A DNA stretch of 64,000 nucleotides from Stigmatella aurantiaca (GTDB lineage Bacteria > Myxococcota > Myxococcia > Myxococcales > Myxococcaceae), in NCBI RefSeq assembly GCF_900109545.1, contig NZ_FOAP01000026.1, forward strand, positions 1-64,000, written 5' to 3'. The translations under genes were made by a program, and so were the position numbers. Below the pieces are notes generated by a model. That model was not told the origin of the DNA and searched no databases. It was given only the letters and a program-made list of their open reading frames with translations. Each line of letters opens with the position of its first letter. The first letter of the stretch is position 1. Below, piece after piece: positions 26,712 through 38,098 of the stretch.

Positions 26712-27113
26712 TCATGGCTTGATGGAATCTGATAAATCAATCTTCCACTCGGAGTCCTCCCGGACCAGCCGGACCTCGCGAGTTTGACCTGAAAAAAGCA
26801 CGCGCACGGTTGCCTGGTCGCCCTCCTCCCGGAGGACCGTGGCCTCGGTGACATCCGGCGGCAACGCGGAATTCGAGAAGAACAGCTCGTAGGGCTCGGC
26901 CTTCACCGCGCCTCCCGAGGCCTGCTGGACGGCCTGGGCCTGGCTGGCGATCCGCTCCCGGGTGTCCCGGGAGAGGGCCGCGTAGGCCTTCTTGTAGTCG
27001 CGCTTCTGGACCTGGGCGTGGAAGGCCTTGTAGGCCGTCACGGGGGTGCTCTGGCCACAACCGGTGAGGGCCAGCACGGCCAGGAGCAGCAGGGACATCG
27101 CGGACGGTCGCAT
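26712..27113 (-). CDS. Small lipoprotein of unknown function
   Basis: 133 residues. The signal MRPSAMSLLLLAVLALTGC has a classical lipobox. The mature part begins with a helical segment (YKAFHAQVQKRDYKKAYAALS) and ends in a beta-rich part (ATVRVLFSGQTREVRLVRED), a layout like DUF4878-type lumazine-fold lipoproteins. I chose the ATG at 27113 because the frame further upstream has no signal peptide; an ATG five codons later is possible. It lies between the GGDEF gene and the Hfq-like gene on the same strand, with gaps of about 45 bases. Confidence 0.72.
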   Translation of the reverse strand: MRPSAMSLLLLAVLALTGCGQSTPVTAYKAFHAQVQKRDYKKAYAALSRDTRERIASQAQAVQQASGGAVKAEPYELFFSNSALPPDVTEATVLREEGDQATVRVLFSGQTREVRLVREDSEWKIDLSDSIKP

Positions 27114-27160
27114 GGCGGGAGATCTAGGCCAAAGCGGGCCGCGCGCAAAGCGGCATGGTG

Positions 27161-28201
27161 TCACTCCTCATGCTGGCGAACACGGTTCCGGCCCCCTTCC
27201 TTGGCCCGGTAGAGGCTCTCGTCCGCCGCGCGCATCAGGTCCTCGGCCGTCTGCAGGCCTGCGCTGGGCAGGGAGGCGAGCCCCAGGGAGGCCGTGCAGC
27301 GCACCGCCTGCTGCGTCCCGTCGCTCGCGCGGTACTCCAGGGTGAGCATCTCGATGGCCTCGCGCACCCGCTCGCACGCCCGCAGCGCATCGGCGGGCGG
27401 GGTCTCCGGCAGCAGGGCGATGAGCTCCTCTCCCCCGTAGCGGGCCAGCAGGTCCACCTCCCGCAACCGGGCCCGGGACGCCAGCGCCACGGCGCGCAGC
27501 ACCTCGTCGCCGAAGGGGTGGCCGTACGTGTCGTTGATGCGCTTGAAGTGGTCGATGTCCAGCATCACCAGCGACAGGGCCGAGCGGTAGCGCCGGGCCC
27601 GGGCGAACTCCTCGCCCAGCCGCTCCTCGAAGTAGCGGCGGTTGGACAGGCCGGTGAGGGGGTCGGTGCGGCTGAGCGTCAGCAGCTCCTCGCGCTTGCG
27701 CGCCAGCTCCTTGTTGGCCCGGTCCAGCTCGCGGTTCTTCTCGATGAGCGCGTCCTGGAGCGCCTTGAGGCGCAGCATGGACTTCACCCGCGCGGACAGC
27801 TCCAGCATGTCGAAGGGCTTGACCAGGTAGTCATCCGCCCCCAGCTCCAGCCCCTCCACCTTGCCGGCCGCCTGGCGCGCCGTCATGAGGATGACGGGGA
27901 TGAAGCCGAAGCCGCCCTCGCCCGCGTTGGCCTTGACGATGCGGCACACCTCCACCCCGCCCAGCCCCGGCATCTCCACGTCCATGAGGATGAGGTCCGG
28001 CCGGTGCTCGCGGATGGCCGACAGCGCCTGGGCGCCGTCGCGCGCCTCCCGGAAGCGGTAGCCCTGGGGCGCCAGCCCCTCGCGCACGTGCTGCACGTGC
28101 GCGGGGTCATCATCCACGATGAGCACGGTACGGCCCGTGCCCTCGCCCCCGGCGCGGCGGCCCCCCTCGGGCGTCCTCCTGTTGAAACTGTCCGGCGTCA
28201 T
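27161..28201 (-). CDS. Response regulator diguanylate cyclase (REC-GGDEF)
   Basis: 346 residues. The receiver domain spans about 24-140, with VLIVDDD, the phospho-acceptor Asp in LILMDVEMPG and the conserved Lys in DYLVKPF. A coiled-coil linker (about 145-175) leads to a GGDEF domain (about 175-340) with the active site GGEEL near 255 and an inhibitory-site RxxD (REVD) five residues before it. It should make c-di-GMP when phosphorylated and be feedback inhibited. The start at 28201 (MTPDSFN) is preferred over an upstream in-frame codon because the extra residues are unlike the family. It follows trmB by 87 bases. The partner kinase is not adjacent. Confidence 0.93.
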   Translation of the reverse strand: MTPDSFNRRTPEGGRRAGGEGTGRTVLIVDDDPAHVQHVREGLAPQGYRFREARDGAQALSAIREHRPDLILMDVEMPGLGGVEVCRIVKANAGEGGFGFIPVILMTARQAAGKVEGLELGADDYLVKPFDMLELSARVKSMLRLKALQDALIEKNRELDRANKELARKREELLTLSRTDPLTGLSNRRYFEERLGEEFARARRYRSALSLVMLDIDHFKRINDTYGHPFGDEVLRAVALASRARLREVDLLARYGGEELIALLPETPPADALRACERVREAIEMLTLEYRASDGTQQAVRCTASLGLASLPSAGLQTAEDLMRAADESLYRAKEGGRNRVRQHEE

Positions 28202-28288
28202 CACGCTGGGAGAACCCTCCTGCCGCGCAAGCCTTCCAATTCTCACTGGAGAAGCCGGAGATGCCAAGTCTCCCTTCTTGCAGGGCAC

Positions 28289-28909
28289 TCAGCCGGGCTT
28301 GACCAGCCGGCCCCGGTAGACGGGCTCGCCGCTCTGGAGGTAGCGGCGCTCCCGGGTGGAGGGCACTTCCTCGGGCTCGTACGGGTGGAAGACGCCTGGA
28401 CCCAGCGGGTTGTGGAAGCCCACCTCCTCCAGGATGGAGAGCATGGCCTGCCCCCGGTCCTCCACGTCCGTGCGCATGTCGAACCGGCCCCCGGGGGCGA
28501 GCTTGTCCAGGAGCACCCGGGCGAACTCGGGCAGGATGATGGCGCGCTTGAAGTGGGCGCGCTTCCACCAGGGATCCGGGAACTGCAGGTGGATGGCGGC
28601 CAGCGAGCCCGCGGCGAACAGGCGGGGCACCACCGCGCGGGCATCGGCCTCGAGCACGCGCAGGTTCTTCAGCCCCATCTTCTCCCCGCGGGCCTGGGTG
28701 TCGCGGGCGTACTTCTTGCGCCACTCGAAGGCCACGTAGCGCACGCCGGGGTTGCGGCGGCAGTACTCCAGGGCGTGGCCGCCCGCGCCGGAGCCGATCT
28801 CCAGCTCCAGGGGCCCCGGGAAGCCGAACTCGGCATCCCAGTCCGGAGGCGCTTCCAGGTTCATGAGCTTCAGCCCGACCGGGTCGGGCAGCAGGCGGGG
28901 ACGGGCCAT
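28289..28909 (-). CDS. trmB: tRNA (guanine-N7)-methyltransferase
   Basis: 206 residues. It methylates G46 in the variable loop of tRNA using S-adenosylmethionine. Visible are the SAM motif LELEIGSGAGGHAL, the acidic turn LRVLEADARA, and the family signature HLQFPDPWWKRAHFKRAI. The C-terminal TRERRYL motif is also typical. The ATG is clear. It is divergent from ribF across a 78-base gap and heads the minus-strand group that includes the GGDEF gene. Confidence 0.96.
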   Translation of the reverse strand: MARPRLLPDPVGLKLMNLEAPPDWDAEFGFPGPLELEIGSGAGGHALEYCRRNPGVRYVAFEWRKKYARDTQARGEKMGLKNLRVLEADARAVVPRLFAAGSLAAIHLQFPDPWWKRAHFKRAIILPEFARVLLDKLAPGGRFDMRTDVEDRGQAMLSILEEVGFHNPLGPGVFHPYEPEEVPSTRERRYLQSGEPVYRGRLVKPG

Positions 28910-28969
28910 GGCGTGGGCCGCGCTCTATGCACGAGGCAGCGGGTGTTGAACAGGGCAAAAGCGCGGGGA

Positions 28970-28987
28970 TGGGGGTATACCGGGGCC
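28970..28987 (+). promoter_or_regulatory. -10-like TATACC six bases before the ribF ATG
   Basis: TATACC (28976-28981) is followed by six bases and the ribF ATG. There is no Shine-Dalgarno. The spacing equals that at alaS, which suggests leaderless transcription. The -35 is unclear. Confidence 0.35.
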
Positions 28988-29914
28988 ATGAAGGTCTTCC
29001 ACTCGGTGGCGGAGGCGCGGGAGCTGGCTGGCGGGGCGCTCGCGTTGGGCAATTTCGATGGGGTGCATGTGGGCCACCAGGCCCTGTTCGCGGAGGCGCG
29101 CCGCCACGGCGTGGCCGCCGCCGCGTTCACCTTCCAGCCCCACCCGGGCAAGGTGCTCCAGCCGGAGCTGGCCCCCAAGCTCATCACCCAGCTGCCGCGT
29201 AAGCTGGAGCTCTTCGAGGCCTGCGGCCTGAGCGCCGCGGTGGTGCAGCCCTTCTCCCGGGACTACGCGCGCACCCCCGCCGAGGCCTTCGAGGAGGCGC
29301 TGCTGGACACGCTCGGCGTCAAGCACCTGGTGGTGGGCAGTGACTTCACCTACGGCGCCAAGCGCTCGGGCACGGTGGACACCCTGGTGCAGGCGGCGCA
29401 GCGCCGCGGGGCCCAGGTGCACAAGGTGGCCCCGGTCACCGTGGATGGCGTCGTGGCCTCCTCCAGCCGGGTGCGCGAGTACATCCTGGAGGGGCGCGTG
29501 GGCGCGGCGCAGCGGCTCCTGGGGCGGCCGTTTGATCTCGACGGCATGGTGGTGACGGGGGCCGGGCGGGGCCGGGGCATCGGGTTTCCCACCGCCAACG
29601 TGGACACCCAGAACGAGCTGCGGCCCGCGCCGGGCGTCTACGCCATCCGCGTGCACCTGAAGGACGAGCCTGCCCACCTCTGGCGCCCCGGGGCGGCCAA
29701 CATCGGCGTGAAGCCCACCTTCGGGGGCTCCGAGGTGACCATCGAGGCGCACCTGCTGGATTTCAGCGGCGACCTCTACGGCAAGGAACTGCGCGTCCAG
29801 TTCCTGGAGCGGCTCCGCGCCGAGCAGCGTTTTGGCTCCGTGGCAGAGCTGACCGGGCAGATCAAGCGGGACGTCGAGGCTGCTCGCACGGTGATTGCCC
29901 GGGCAGACATCTGA
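28988..29914 (+). CDS. ribF: Bifunctional riboflavin kinase / FAD synthetase
   Basis: 308 residues. It phosphorylates riboflavin to FMN and adenylylates FMN to FAD. The N-terminal adenylyltransferase has LGNFDGVHVGHQ and FTFQPHP, and SSSRVREYI at the domain end. The C-terminal kinase has GRGRGIGFPTANV, PGVYAIRV and ANIGVKPTFGG. The length is normal. The long upstream open frame is antisense to trmB and the GGDEF gene and is not coding. The gene is divergent from trmB and upstream of pilB, from which it is separated by 195 bases with a separate promoter. Confidence 0.97.
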   Translation: MKVFHSVAEARELAGGALALGNFDGVHVGHQALFAEARRHGVAAAAFTFQPHPGKVLQPELAPKLITQLPRKLELFEACGLSAAVVQPFSRDYARTPAEAFEEALLDTLGVKHLVVGSDFTYGAKRSGTVDTLVQAAQRRGAQVHKVAPVTVDGVVASSSRVREYILEGRVGAAQRLLGRPFDLDGMVVTGAGRGRGIGFPTANVDTQNELRPAPGVYAIRVHLKDEPAHLWRPGAANIGVKPTFGGSEVTIEAHLLDFSGDLYGKELRVQFLERLRAEQRFGSVAELTGQIKRDVEAARTVIARADI

Positions 29915-29971
29915 GGAATTTCCCGTGTCCATTCAATGGTTTGGCCCACCTGAACGAATTGGGCGGTTACC

Positions 29972-30001
29972 TTGACAGGCCACGGCTCCATTCCATCTAA
30001 T
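29972..30001 (+). promoter_or_regulatory. Strong sigma-70-type promoter for pilB
   Basis: A perfect TTGACA (29972-29977) and TCTAAT (29996-30001, 5 of 6) are separated by 18 bases, 108 bases before the pilB ATG. This is the best vegetative-type promoter in the window and would start the pilBTCSR run. Confidence 0.6.
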
Positions 30002-30109
30002 CCTTCACGGATTTTCTCCCGTAGGTCCCCCTCTTTAAGACTGCCTTCCGCCAGCGCCGCGCGCTCCGGGAGGCCCCGCTCGTCCTTTCTCATCGCACGA
30101 GGCTCCTGA

Positions 30110-31813
<1,704 letters not shown>

Positions 31814-31867
31814 CCCTCCTCCCACCGCTTCCGCAGTCTCTCACCGCATCCCGAAGGATTCCTTACC

Positions 31868-32977
<1,110 letters not shown>

Positions 32978-33030
32978 TTATGGCAATTTTTGACGCGCGG
33001 TAGACTGCCGTCTCCCCGCGGAGGATACGC

Positions 33031-34272
33031 ATGGCTGCACCAGCATTGCAGAAGTCTGCACCGGTCAAGAAGACCACCCAGTGGCTCTGGGAGGCGAAAA
33101 CCAAGGGTGGGGAGACCAAGAAGGGAGAGATGGAGGCGGGGGACGCCGAGGCGGTCAACGCCCGCCTGAAGTCCCTGGGGCTCAACCCCGTCAAGGTCAA
33201 GAAGAAGCCCATGGAGATCAACCTCTCCCTGGGCAGTGGCGTCACCGGCAAGGACATCCTCATCTTCACGCGGCAGTTCGCCACGATGATCGATGCCGGT
33301 CTGCCCCTGGTGCAGTGTCTGGACATCCTGGGCAGCCAGATGGAGAACCCGGCCTTCAAGAAGGTCGTCTTCGCCATCAAGGGCAAGGTCGAGCAGGGCT
33401 CCACCTTCGCGGACGCACTGAAGGACCACCCCAAGGTCTTCGACGAACTCTTCGTGCAGCTGTGCGCCGCGGGCGAGGTGGGCGGTATCCTCGACACCAT
33501 CCTCAACCGGCTCGCGACCTACCGCGAGAAGGCCGAGAAGCTCAAGGGCAAGGTCAAGAGCGCGATGACCTACCCCTCGGTCGTTATCTGCGTGGCCATC
33601 GGCGTGACGGCGCTGCTGCTGCTCAAGGTGACGCCCGTTTTCGAGAAGATGTTCAAGGACTTCGGCTCGGAGCTGCCGGGGCCCACCCAGTTCGTGGTGG
33701 ACATGTCCAACTGGCTCCAGGCGTGGATCCTCCACATGGTGGCCGGCATCGCCGCCTTCATCTTCTCGGTCGTCTACACCTACCGCCACCCCAAGGGGCG
33801 CAAGGTGATGGACAAGATGATCCTCATGGCGCCGCTGTTTGGCCCCGTCATCCGCAAGGTGGCCGTGGCGCGCTTCACCCGCACCCTGGGAACGATGATC
33901 TCCTCGGGCGTGCCCATCCTCGACGCGCTGGACGTGACGGCGAAGACGGCCGGTAACCGCACCATCGAAGAGGCCATCTACTACGTGCGCGGGAAGATCG
34001 CCGAGGGCAAGAACATCGCCGGGCCGCTCCTGGAGACGGGCGTGTTCCCCTCCATGGTGGTGCAGATGATCGGCGTGGGTGAGGCCACGGGCGCCATGGA
34101 CGCGATGCTCAACAAGATCGCCGACTTCTACGACGACGAGGTGGATGCGGCCGTCGCGGGCCTCACGGCGATGATCGAACCGTTGCTCATGGTGTTCCTG
34201 GGCGGCGTGGTGGGTGGCTTCCTCATCGCCATGTACCTGCCCATCTTCTCGATCGCCGGTGCCATCAAGTAG
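33031..34272 (+). CDS. pilC: Type IV pilus inner-membrane platform protein
   Basis: 413 residues. PilC is the platform through which PilB and PilT act. Two GspF-type helical domains are seen, the first near FTRQFATMIDAGLPLVQCLD and the second near FTRTLGTMISSGVPILDALD. Three membrane helices lie at about 185-205, 230-250 and 380-405. GGAGGATA is placed ideally before the ATG. TAGACT, 30 bases before the start (33001-33006), resembles a -10 but lacks a good -35, so read-through from pilBT is probably the main source. Confidence 0.96.
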   Translation: MAAPALQKSAPVKKTTQWLWEAKTKGGETKKGEMEAGDAEAVNARLKSLGLNPVKVKKKPMEINLSLGSGVTGKDILIFTRQFATMIDAGLPLVQCLDILGSQMENPAFKKVVFAIKGKVEQGSTFADALKDHPKVFDELFVQLCAAGEVGGILDTILNRLATYREKAEKLKGKVKSAMTYPSVVICVAIGVTALLLLKVTPVFEKMFKDFGSELPGPTQFVVDMSNWLQAWILHMVAGIAAFIFSVVYTYRHPKGRKVMDKMILMAPLFGPVIRKVAVARFTRTLGTMISSGVPILDALDVTAKTAGNRTIEEAIYYVRGKIAEGKNIAGPLLETGVFPSMVVQMIGVGEATGAMDAMLNKIADFYDDEVDAAVAGLTAMIEPLLMVFLGGVVGGFLIAMYLPIFSIAGAIK

Positions 34273-34315
34273 GGCCGCGGGGCCCGTCCCTTCACCGGGC
34301 GAGCATGACCTGCGG

Positions 34316-35908
34316 GTGCGGCTGACGTGGCTGTCCATCTTCCGGACAGTCGCGACCACGCTGCTGCTGGGCGTCACCGCCCTGCGGCTGCTGGCGGCGC
34401 CCCCGCAGGAGCTGTCACGCAGGGACTCGCTGGCCTTCGCGGTCATCGGCCTGGTCTACGTCCTCACCCTCATCTACGGGCTGTGGCTGCGGCGCGGACG
34501 GGTGGGCAAGTCCGCCGCGGCGGTGCAGGTGGTGGGTGACATCCTCATCGCCTCTGCCCTCATCTCGCTGACGGGCGGGGCCGACTCGCCGTTCGTCTTC
34601 ACCTACTCGCTGGCGGTCATCAGCGCCTCCATCCTCCTGTCCCAGCGGGGGGCGTTCGTGACGGCCGCCGCGTGCTCGGGGATGTACGGCGTGCTGGTGC
34701 TGAACCACCTGCTGCGGCTCGGGGCCCCGGCCTCGTCCGCCATCCTGGCGCGCACGGGCTTCCACTTCGCCAGCAACGTGCTGGCGCACTTCCTCATCGC
34801 CGCGTTGGCCGGCTACCTGAGCCGCCAGCTCCTGGCGGCGGGAGGGCGGCTGTCCGCGAGCCAGGCGGATCTGCGGCGGCTGTCCACGCTGCACGGGCAG
34901 ATTCTCGACAGCACCCCGTCGGGGCTGCTGACGTGCGAGGCGGAGGGGCACATCACCTTCATCAACCGGGCGGCCCTGAGCATCCTGGGCCTGGACGACG
35001 CCACCGCTAGGGCGATGCCCGTGGAGACCTTGCTGCCGGGCCTCCGGGGGCTGGAGCGGGTGCCCCGGGCCGAGCTGAAGGTGGAGACGCCCCGGGGGCC
35101 GCGCATTCTCGGGCTCACGCTCGCCCCGCTGGAGGGAGCGGGCCAGTCCTCGCGGCTCATCGTCTTCCAGGACTTGACGGCGCTGCGGCGCGCGGAGGAC
35201 GAGCTGCGGCGGGCCGACCGGCTCGCGGCGCTGGGCACGCTGGCGGCGCAGCTCGCCCACGAGATTCGCAACCCGCTGGCGGCCATGCGCGGCTCGGCGC
35301 AGATGCTGGCCCAGGATGGGGCGGAGGACCCCAGCGTGGTCCGGCTCACCAACATCCTGCTGCGCGAGTCGGACCGGCTGTCGCGGCTGGTGGAGGAGTT
35401 CCTGCGCTTCGCCCGCCCGCCGCCTCCCCAGCGGCGGGCCATCGCCCTGGAGGAGCTCATCCGCGAGACGGTGGAGATGCTCCAGGCGGACCCGCAGCGC
35501 CGGGGCGTCCACCTGAGCCTGGCGCTGCAGCCGGTCCTGGCGCTGGTGGATCCGGATCAGCTGCGCCAGGTGCTGATCAACCTGCTGCGCAATGCGTTCG
35601 AGGCCGTGGGCGCGGAGGGCCAGACGCGGGTCTCCTTGTCGGTGGGGGCGGGCCACAAGGCGCTGCTGTCCGTCTGGGACTCGGCGGGCGCCATCCCGGA
35701 GGCGCACCTGGGGCGCATCTTCGAGCCGTTCTTCACGACGCGCAGCGGGGGCACTGGCCTGGGGCTTGCTACGGCCTATTCCATCGTGAGGGCCCACGAG
35801 GGCAATCTTCACGTGACGTCCTCGCCAAAGACGGGGACGGAATTCACAGTCGAGCTGCCGCTGGCGGCGGCCGAGGAGATGCAAGGTGCACGTGCTGGTG
35901 GTGGATGA
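34316..35908 (+). CDS. pilS: Pilin sensor histidine kinase
   Basis: About 530 residues. The N-terminal 190 residues hold six predicted membrane helices. A PAS domain follows (about 200-290), then the His box LAHEIRNPLAAM (H near 313) and an ATPase domain with NLLRNAFEAV, DSAG and GGTGLGLA. In relatives PilS phosphorylates PilR to control pilA and monitors pilin in the membrane. The open frame begins inside pilC; GTG at 34316 is chosen because it falls after the pilC stop and just before the first helix. The Shine-Dalgarno is weak. The 3' end overlaps the pilR start by 23 bases. Confidence 0.93.
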   Translation: MRLTWLSIFRTVATTLLLGVTALRLLAAPPQELSRRDSLAFAVIGLVYVLTLIYGLWLRRGRVGKSAAAVQVVGDILIASALISLTGGADSPFVFTYSLAVISASILLSQRGAFVTAAACSGMYGVLVLNHLLRLGAPASSAILARTGFHFASNVLAHFLIAALAGYLSRQLLAAGGRLSASQADLRRLSTLHGQILDSTPSGLLTCEAEGHITFINRAALSILGLDDATARAMPVETLLPGLRGLERVPRAELKVETPRGPRILGLTLAPLEGAGQSSRLIVFQDLTALRRAEDELRRADRLAALGTLAAQLAHEIRNPLAAMRGSAQMLAQDGAEDPSVVRLTNILLRESDRLSRLVEEFLRFARPPPPQRRAIALEELIRETVEMLQADPQRRGVHLSLALQPVLALVDPDQLRQVLINLLRNAFEAVGAEGQTRVSLSVGAGHKALLSVWDSAGAIPEAHLGRIFEPFFTTRSGGTGLGLATAYSIVRAHEGNLHVTSSPKTGTEFTVELPLAAAEEMQGARAGGG

Positions 35909-37283
35909 CGAGCTGTCGATGCGCGAGTACCTCGAGGTACTGCTGACACGGGTGGGGTACCGCGTCAGCCTCGCGGGCAATGAGAAGACGGCCATCGAGA
36001 CGCTGGGCGGCAGCGGGGTGGACGTGGTCATCTCCGACATGAAGCTGGGGCAGGGCAGTGGCTTGAACGTGCTCAAGGCAGCCCGGGCCCTCTCCGCCCC
36101 GCCCGAGGTGGTCCTCATCACCGCCTTCGGGACGCCCGCGGCCGCCGTGGAGGCCATGCGGGCGGGCGCCTACGACTACATCTGCAAGCCGTTCGACAAC
36201 GAGGAGCTCAAGCTGCTCGTCCAGAAGGCCCTGGAGAAGCGCGGGCTGCGCGAGGAGAACCGGCAACTGCGCCGCTCCCTGAGCGGGGGCCGGGGCGGGC
36301 TGTGGGTGGGCGAGAGCCAGGCGATGAAGTCGGTCTGGGGGCTGGTGGAGAAGGTGGCCCCCAGCCGGACCACCGTCCTCATCACCGGCGAGAGTGGAAC
36401 GGGCAAGGAGCTGGTGGCGCGGGCGCTCCACCTGCGCAGCACCCGGGCGGGGGCCCCCTTCCTGCCCGTCAACTGCGCGGCGCTCAACGAGGGCGTCCTG
36501 GAGAGCGAGCTGTTTGGCCACGTGAAGGGGGCCTTCACGGGGGCCCAGGCGGACCGCTCCGGCATCCTCGTCTCGGCGGGCGAGGGCACGGTGTTCCTCG
36601 ACGAGATTGGCGAGGTGCCGCTCGCCACGCAGGTGAAGCTGCTGCGCGTGTTGCAGGAGCGGCGGGTGAAGCCCGTGGGCAGCTCCACCGAGGTGCCCTT
36701 CCAGGCGCGGGTGGTGGCCGCCACCAACAAGCGGCTGGAGGCCGAGGTGAAGGCAGGGCGCTTCCGGGAGGATCTGCTCTACCGGCTCAACGTCATCACC
36801 GTGGACTTGCCCCCGCTCCGGGAGCGGCAGGGCGACATCTCCCTGCTGGCGAGGCACTTCCTGGCGAAGATGCGCGAGGAGCTGGGGCGGCCCAACCTGG
36901 AGTTCTCCGCCGAGGCGGTGCAGGTGCTGGAGCGGTATGCTTTCCCGGGCAACGTGCGCCAGCTGCAGAACATCGTGGAGCGCGCGGCCACGCTCGCCGA
37001 CAGTGACACGCTGGGGCCGGACACCTTGCCCTCCGCGCTGAGGGGCGAGCGGGAGCCGGAGCCGCAGGTGGTGGGCGAGGTGACCCTGCCCGTGGGCTTC
37101 TCGCTCGAGCGCCACCTGGACGAGGCGGAGCGGCGGTACCTCGTGGCGGCGCTCCAGCGCTCGGAAGGGGTGAAGACGCGGGCGGCGGAGCTGCTGGGCC
37201 TGAGCTTCCGTTCCTTCCGGTACCGGCTGGCCAAGCACGGCCTGTCGGAGCGCGAGGATGGCGGCGAGCCGGCTGGCGGGTAG
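35886..37283 (+). CDS. pilR: Sigma-54-dependent response regulator for pilin expression
   Basis: 465 residues with a GTG start inside the pilS end, so coupled translation is likely. The receiver domain has VLVVDDE and Asp near 51 (VVISDMKLG). The AAA+ domain has Walker A GESGTGKE near 167, the sigma-54 contact loop GAFTGA near 216, Walker B VFLDEIG and NVRQLQNI. The C-terminal Fis-type helix-turn-helix (KTRAAELLGLSFRSFRYR) binds DNA. It should activate the sigma-54 promoter seen upstream of pilA in this window. Confidence 0.97.
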   Translation: MHVLVVDDELSMREYLEVLLTRVGYRVSLAGNEKTAIETLGGSGVDVVISDMKLGQGSGLNVLKAARALSAPPEVVLITAFGTPAAAVEAMRAGAYDYICKPFDNEELKLLVQKALEKRGLREENRQLRRSLSGGRGGLWVGESQAMKSVWGLVEKVAPSRTTVLITGESGTGKELVARALHLRSTRAGAPFLPVNCAALNEGVLESELFGHVKGAFTGAQADRSGILVSAGEGTVFLDEIGEVPLATQVKLLRVLQERRVKPVGSSTEVPFQARVVAATNKRLEAEVKAGRFREDLLYRLNVITVDLPPLRERQGDISLLARHFLAKMREELGRPNLEFSAEAVQVLERYAFPGNVRQLQNIVERAATLADSDTLGPDTLPSALRGEREPEPQVVGEVTLPVGFSLERHLDEAERRYLVAALQRSEGVKTRAAELLGLSFRSFRYRLAKHGLSEREDGGEPAGG

Positions 37284-37297
37284 GCCCGGCCGGTGCC

Positions 37298-37319
37298 AGG
37301 GGAGCCCTGGGGCTCCCCT
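37298..37319. terminator. Strong bidirectional terminator between pilR and pilI
   Basis: A perfect 10-bp inverted repeat (AGGGGAGCCC with its complement) and a 2-base gap fill the 44-base gap between the convergent pilR and pilI genes. It lacks a long T tract but is symmetrical, as expected for a shared stop. Confidence 0.6.
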
Positions 37320-37327
37320 CGAAACGG

Positions 37328-38098
37328 CTACTTGAAGTCGCGGCGCGTGAAGAGGAAGACCGCGATGACGATCATCACCGTGGCGTAGGCCACCGCGTAC
37401 AGCATGGACGGGAGGAGCTCGCCCAGGGGCGTGGGCAGCTCGTAGGTGGCCTGGACGCGGTAGTTGAGCCGCGAGAGGTTGGGCAGCGCGTAGTAGACGG
37501 CCTTGCCCAGCCATTGGAAGGCGCTGCTCTCCGCCTTGCTCGACAGCTCATAGATGTCCCCGCTGAGGTGCCCAGCGAAGTACGCGCCCACCGTCACCGT
37601 GGCGGACACCATCTGGCTGGAGAAGCTGGACATCGCGAAGCCGATGCTGCTGAGCACCAGCAGCTCGAAGAAGAGCATGCCGATGGCCACGAACTGGGCC
37701 TGGGTGATGAGCGTGCCGTAGAGGGCCACCTGCCCGAAGAAGAGCACCCCCATGGCCAGCAGCAGCACCCCCAGCGTCAGCATGTTCCCCGCGAAGCGGG
37801 CGGTGAGAAACAGGCTGCGGGAGATGGGCTTGGAGACGATGAGAAAGAGCGTCTTGCGCTCGATCTCCCGGCTCAGCATGCCGCTGGACAGGAAGATGGA
37901 GAGCAGCACCAGGACGATGCTCATGACGCCCAGGCCCACGTCGGTGAGCACCCGGTCGAACGTGGAGACGCTCAGGTTGGTGAGCAGCGTGGAGGCCACC
38001 AGCAGGCCGAACGCGAAGGCGCCGACCACCACGGTCACCCGGTTGCGGCGGGCCTCCCGGAAGCCATTGAGCGTGAGGGCGAGGAACGGCCGCATCAT
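37328..38098 (-). CDS. pilI: ABC transporter permease of the pilus cluster
   Basis: 256 residues with about six membrane helices of the ABC-2 type (N-terminal FLALTNGFREARRNRV-like start, then paired helices). Its ATG overlaps the stop of the ATPase gene (ATGA, 38095-38098). In M. xanthus PilG, PilH and PilI are needed for pilus assembly; the exported substrate is not known. It is the last gene of the pilin operon block. Confidence 0.88.
   Translation of the reverse strand: MMRPFLALTLNGFREARRNRVTVVVGAFAFGLLVASTLLTNLSVSTFDRVLTDVGLGVMSIVLVLLSIFLSSGMLSREIERKTLFLIVSKPISRSLFLTARFAGNMLTLGVLLLAMGVLFFGQVALYGTLITQAQFVAIGMLFFELLVLSSIGFAMSSFSSQMVSATVTVGAYFAGHLSGDIYELSSKAESSAFQWLGKAVYYALPNLSRLNYRVQATYELPTPLGELLPSMLYAVAYATVMIVIAVFLFTRRDFK

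Noticed and set aside
27155-28987. Long upstream extension of ribF
   Set aside because: It is antisense to trmB and the GGDEF gene. RibF homology begins at the ATG at 28988.
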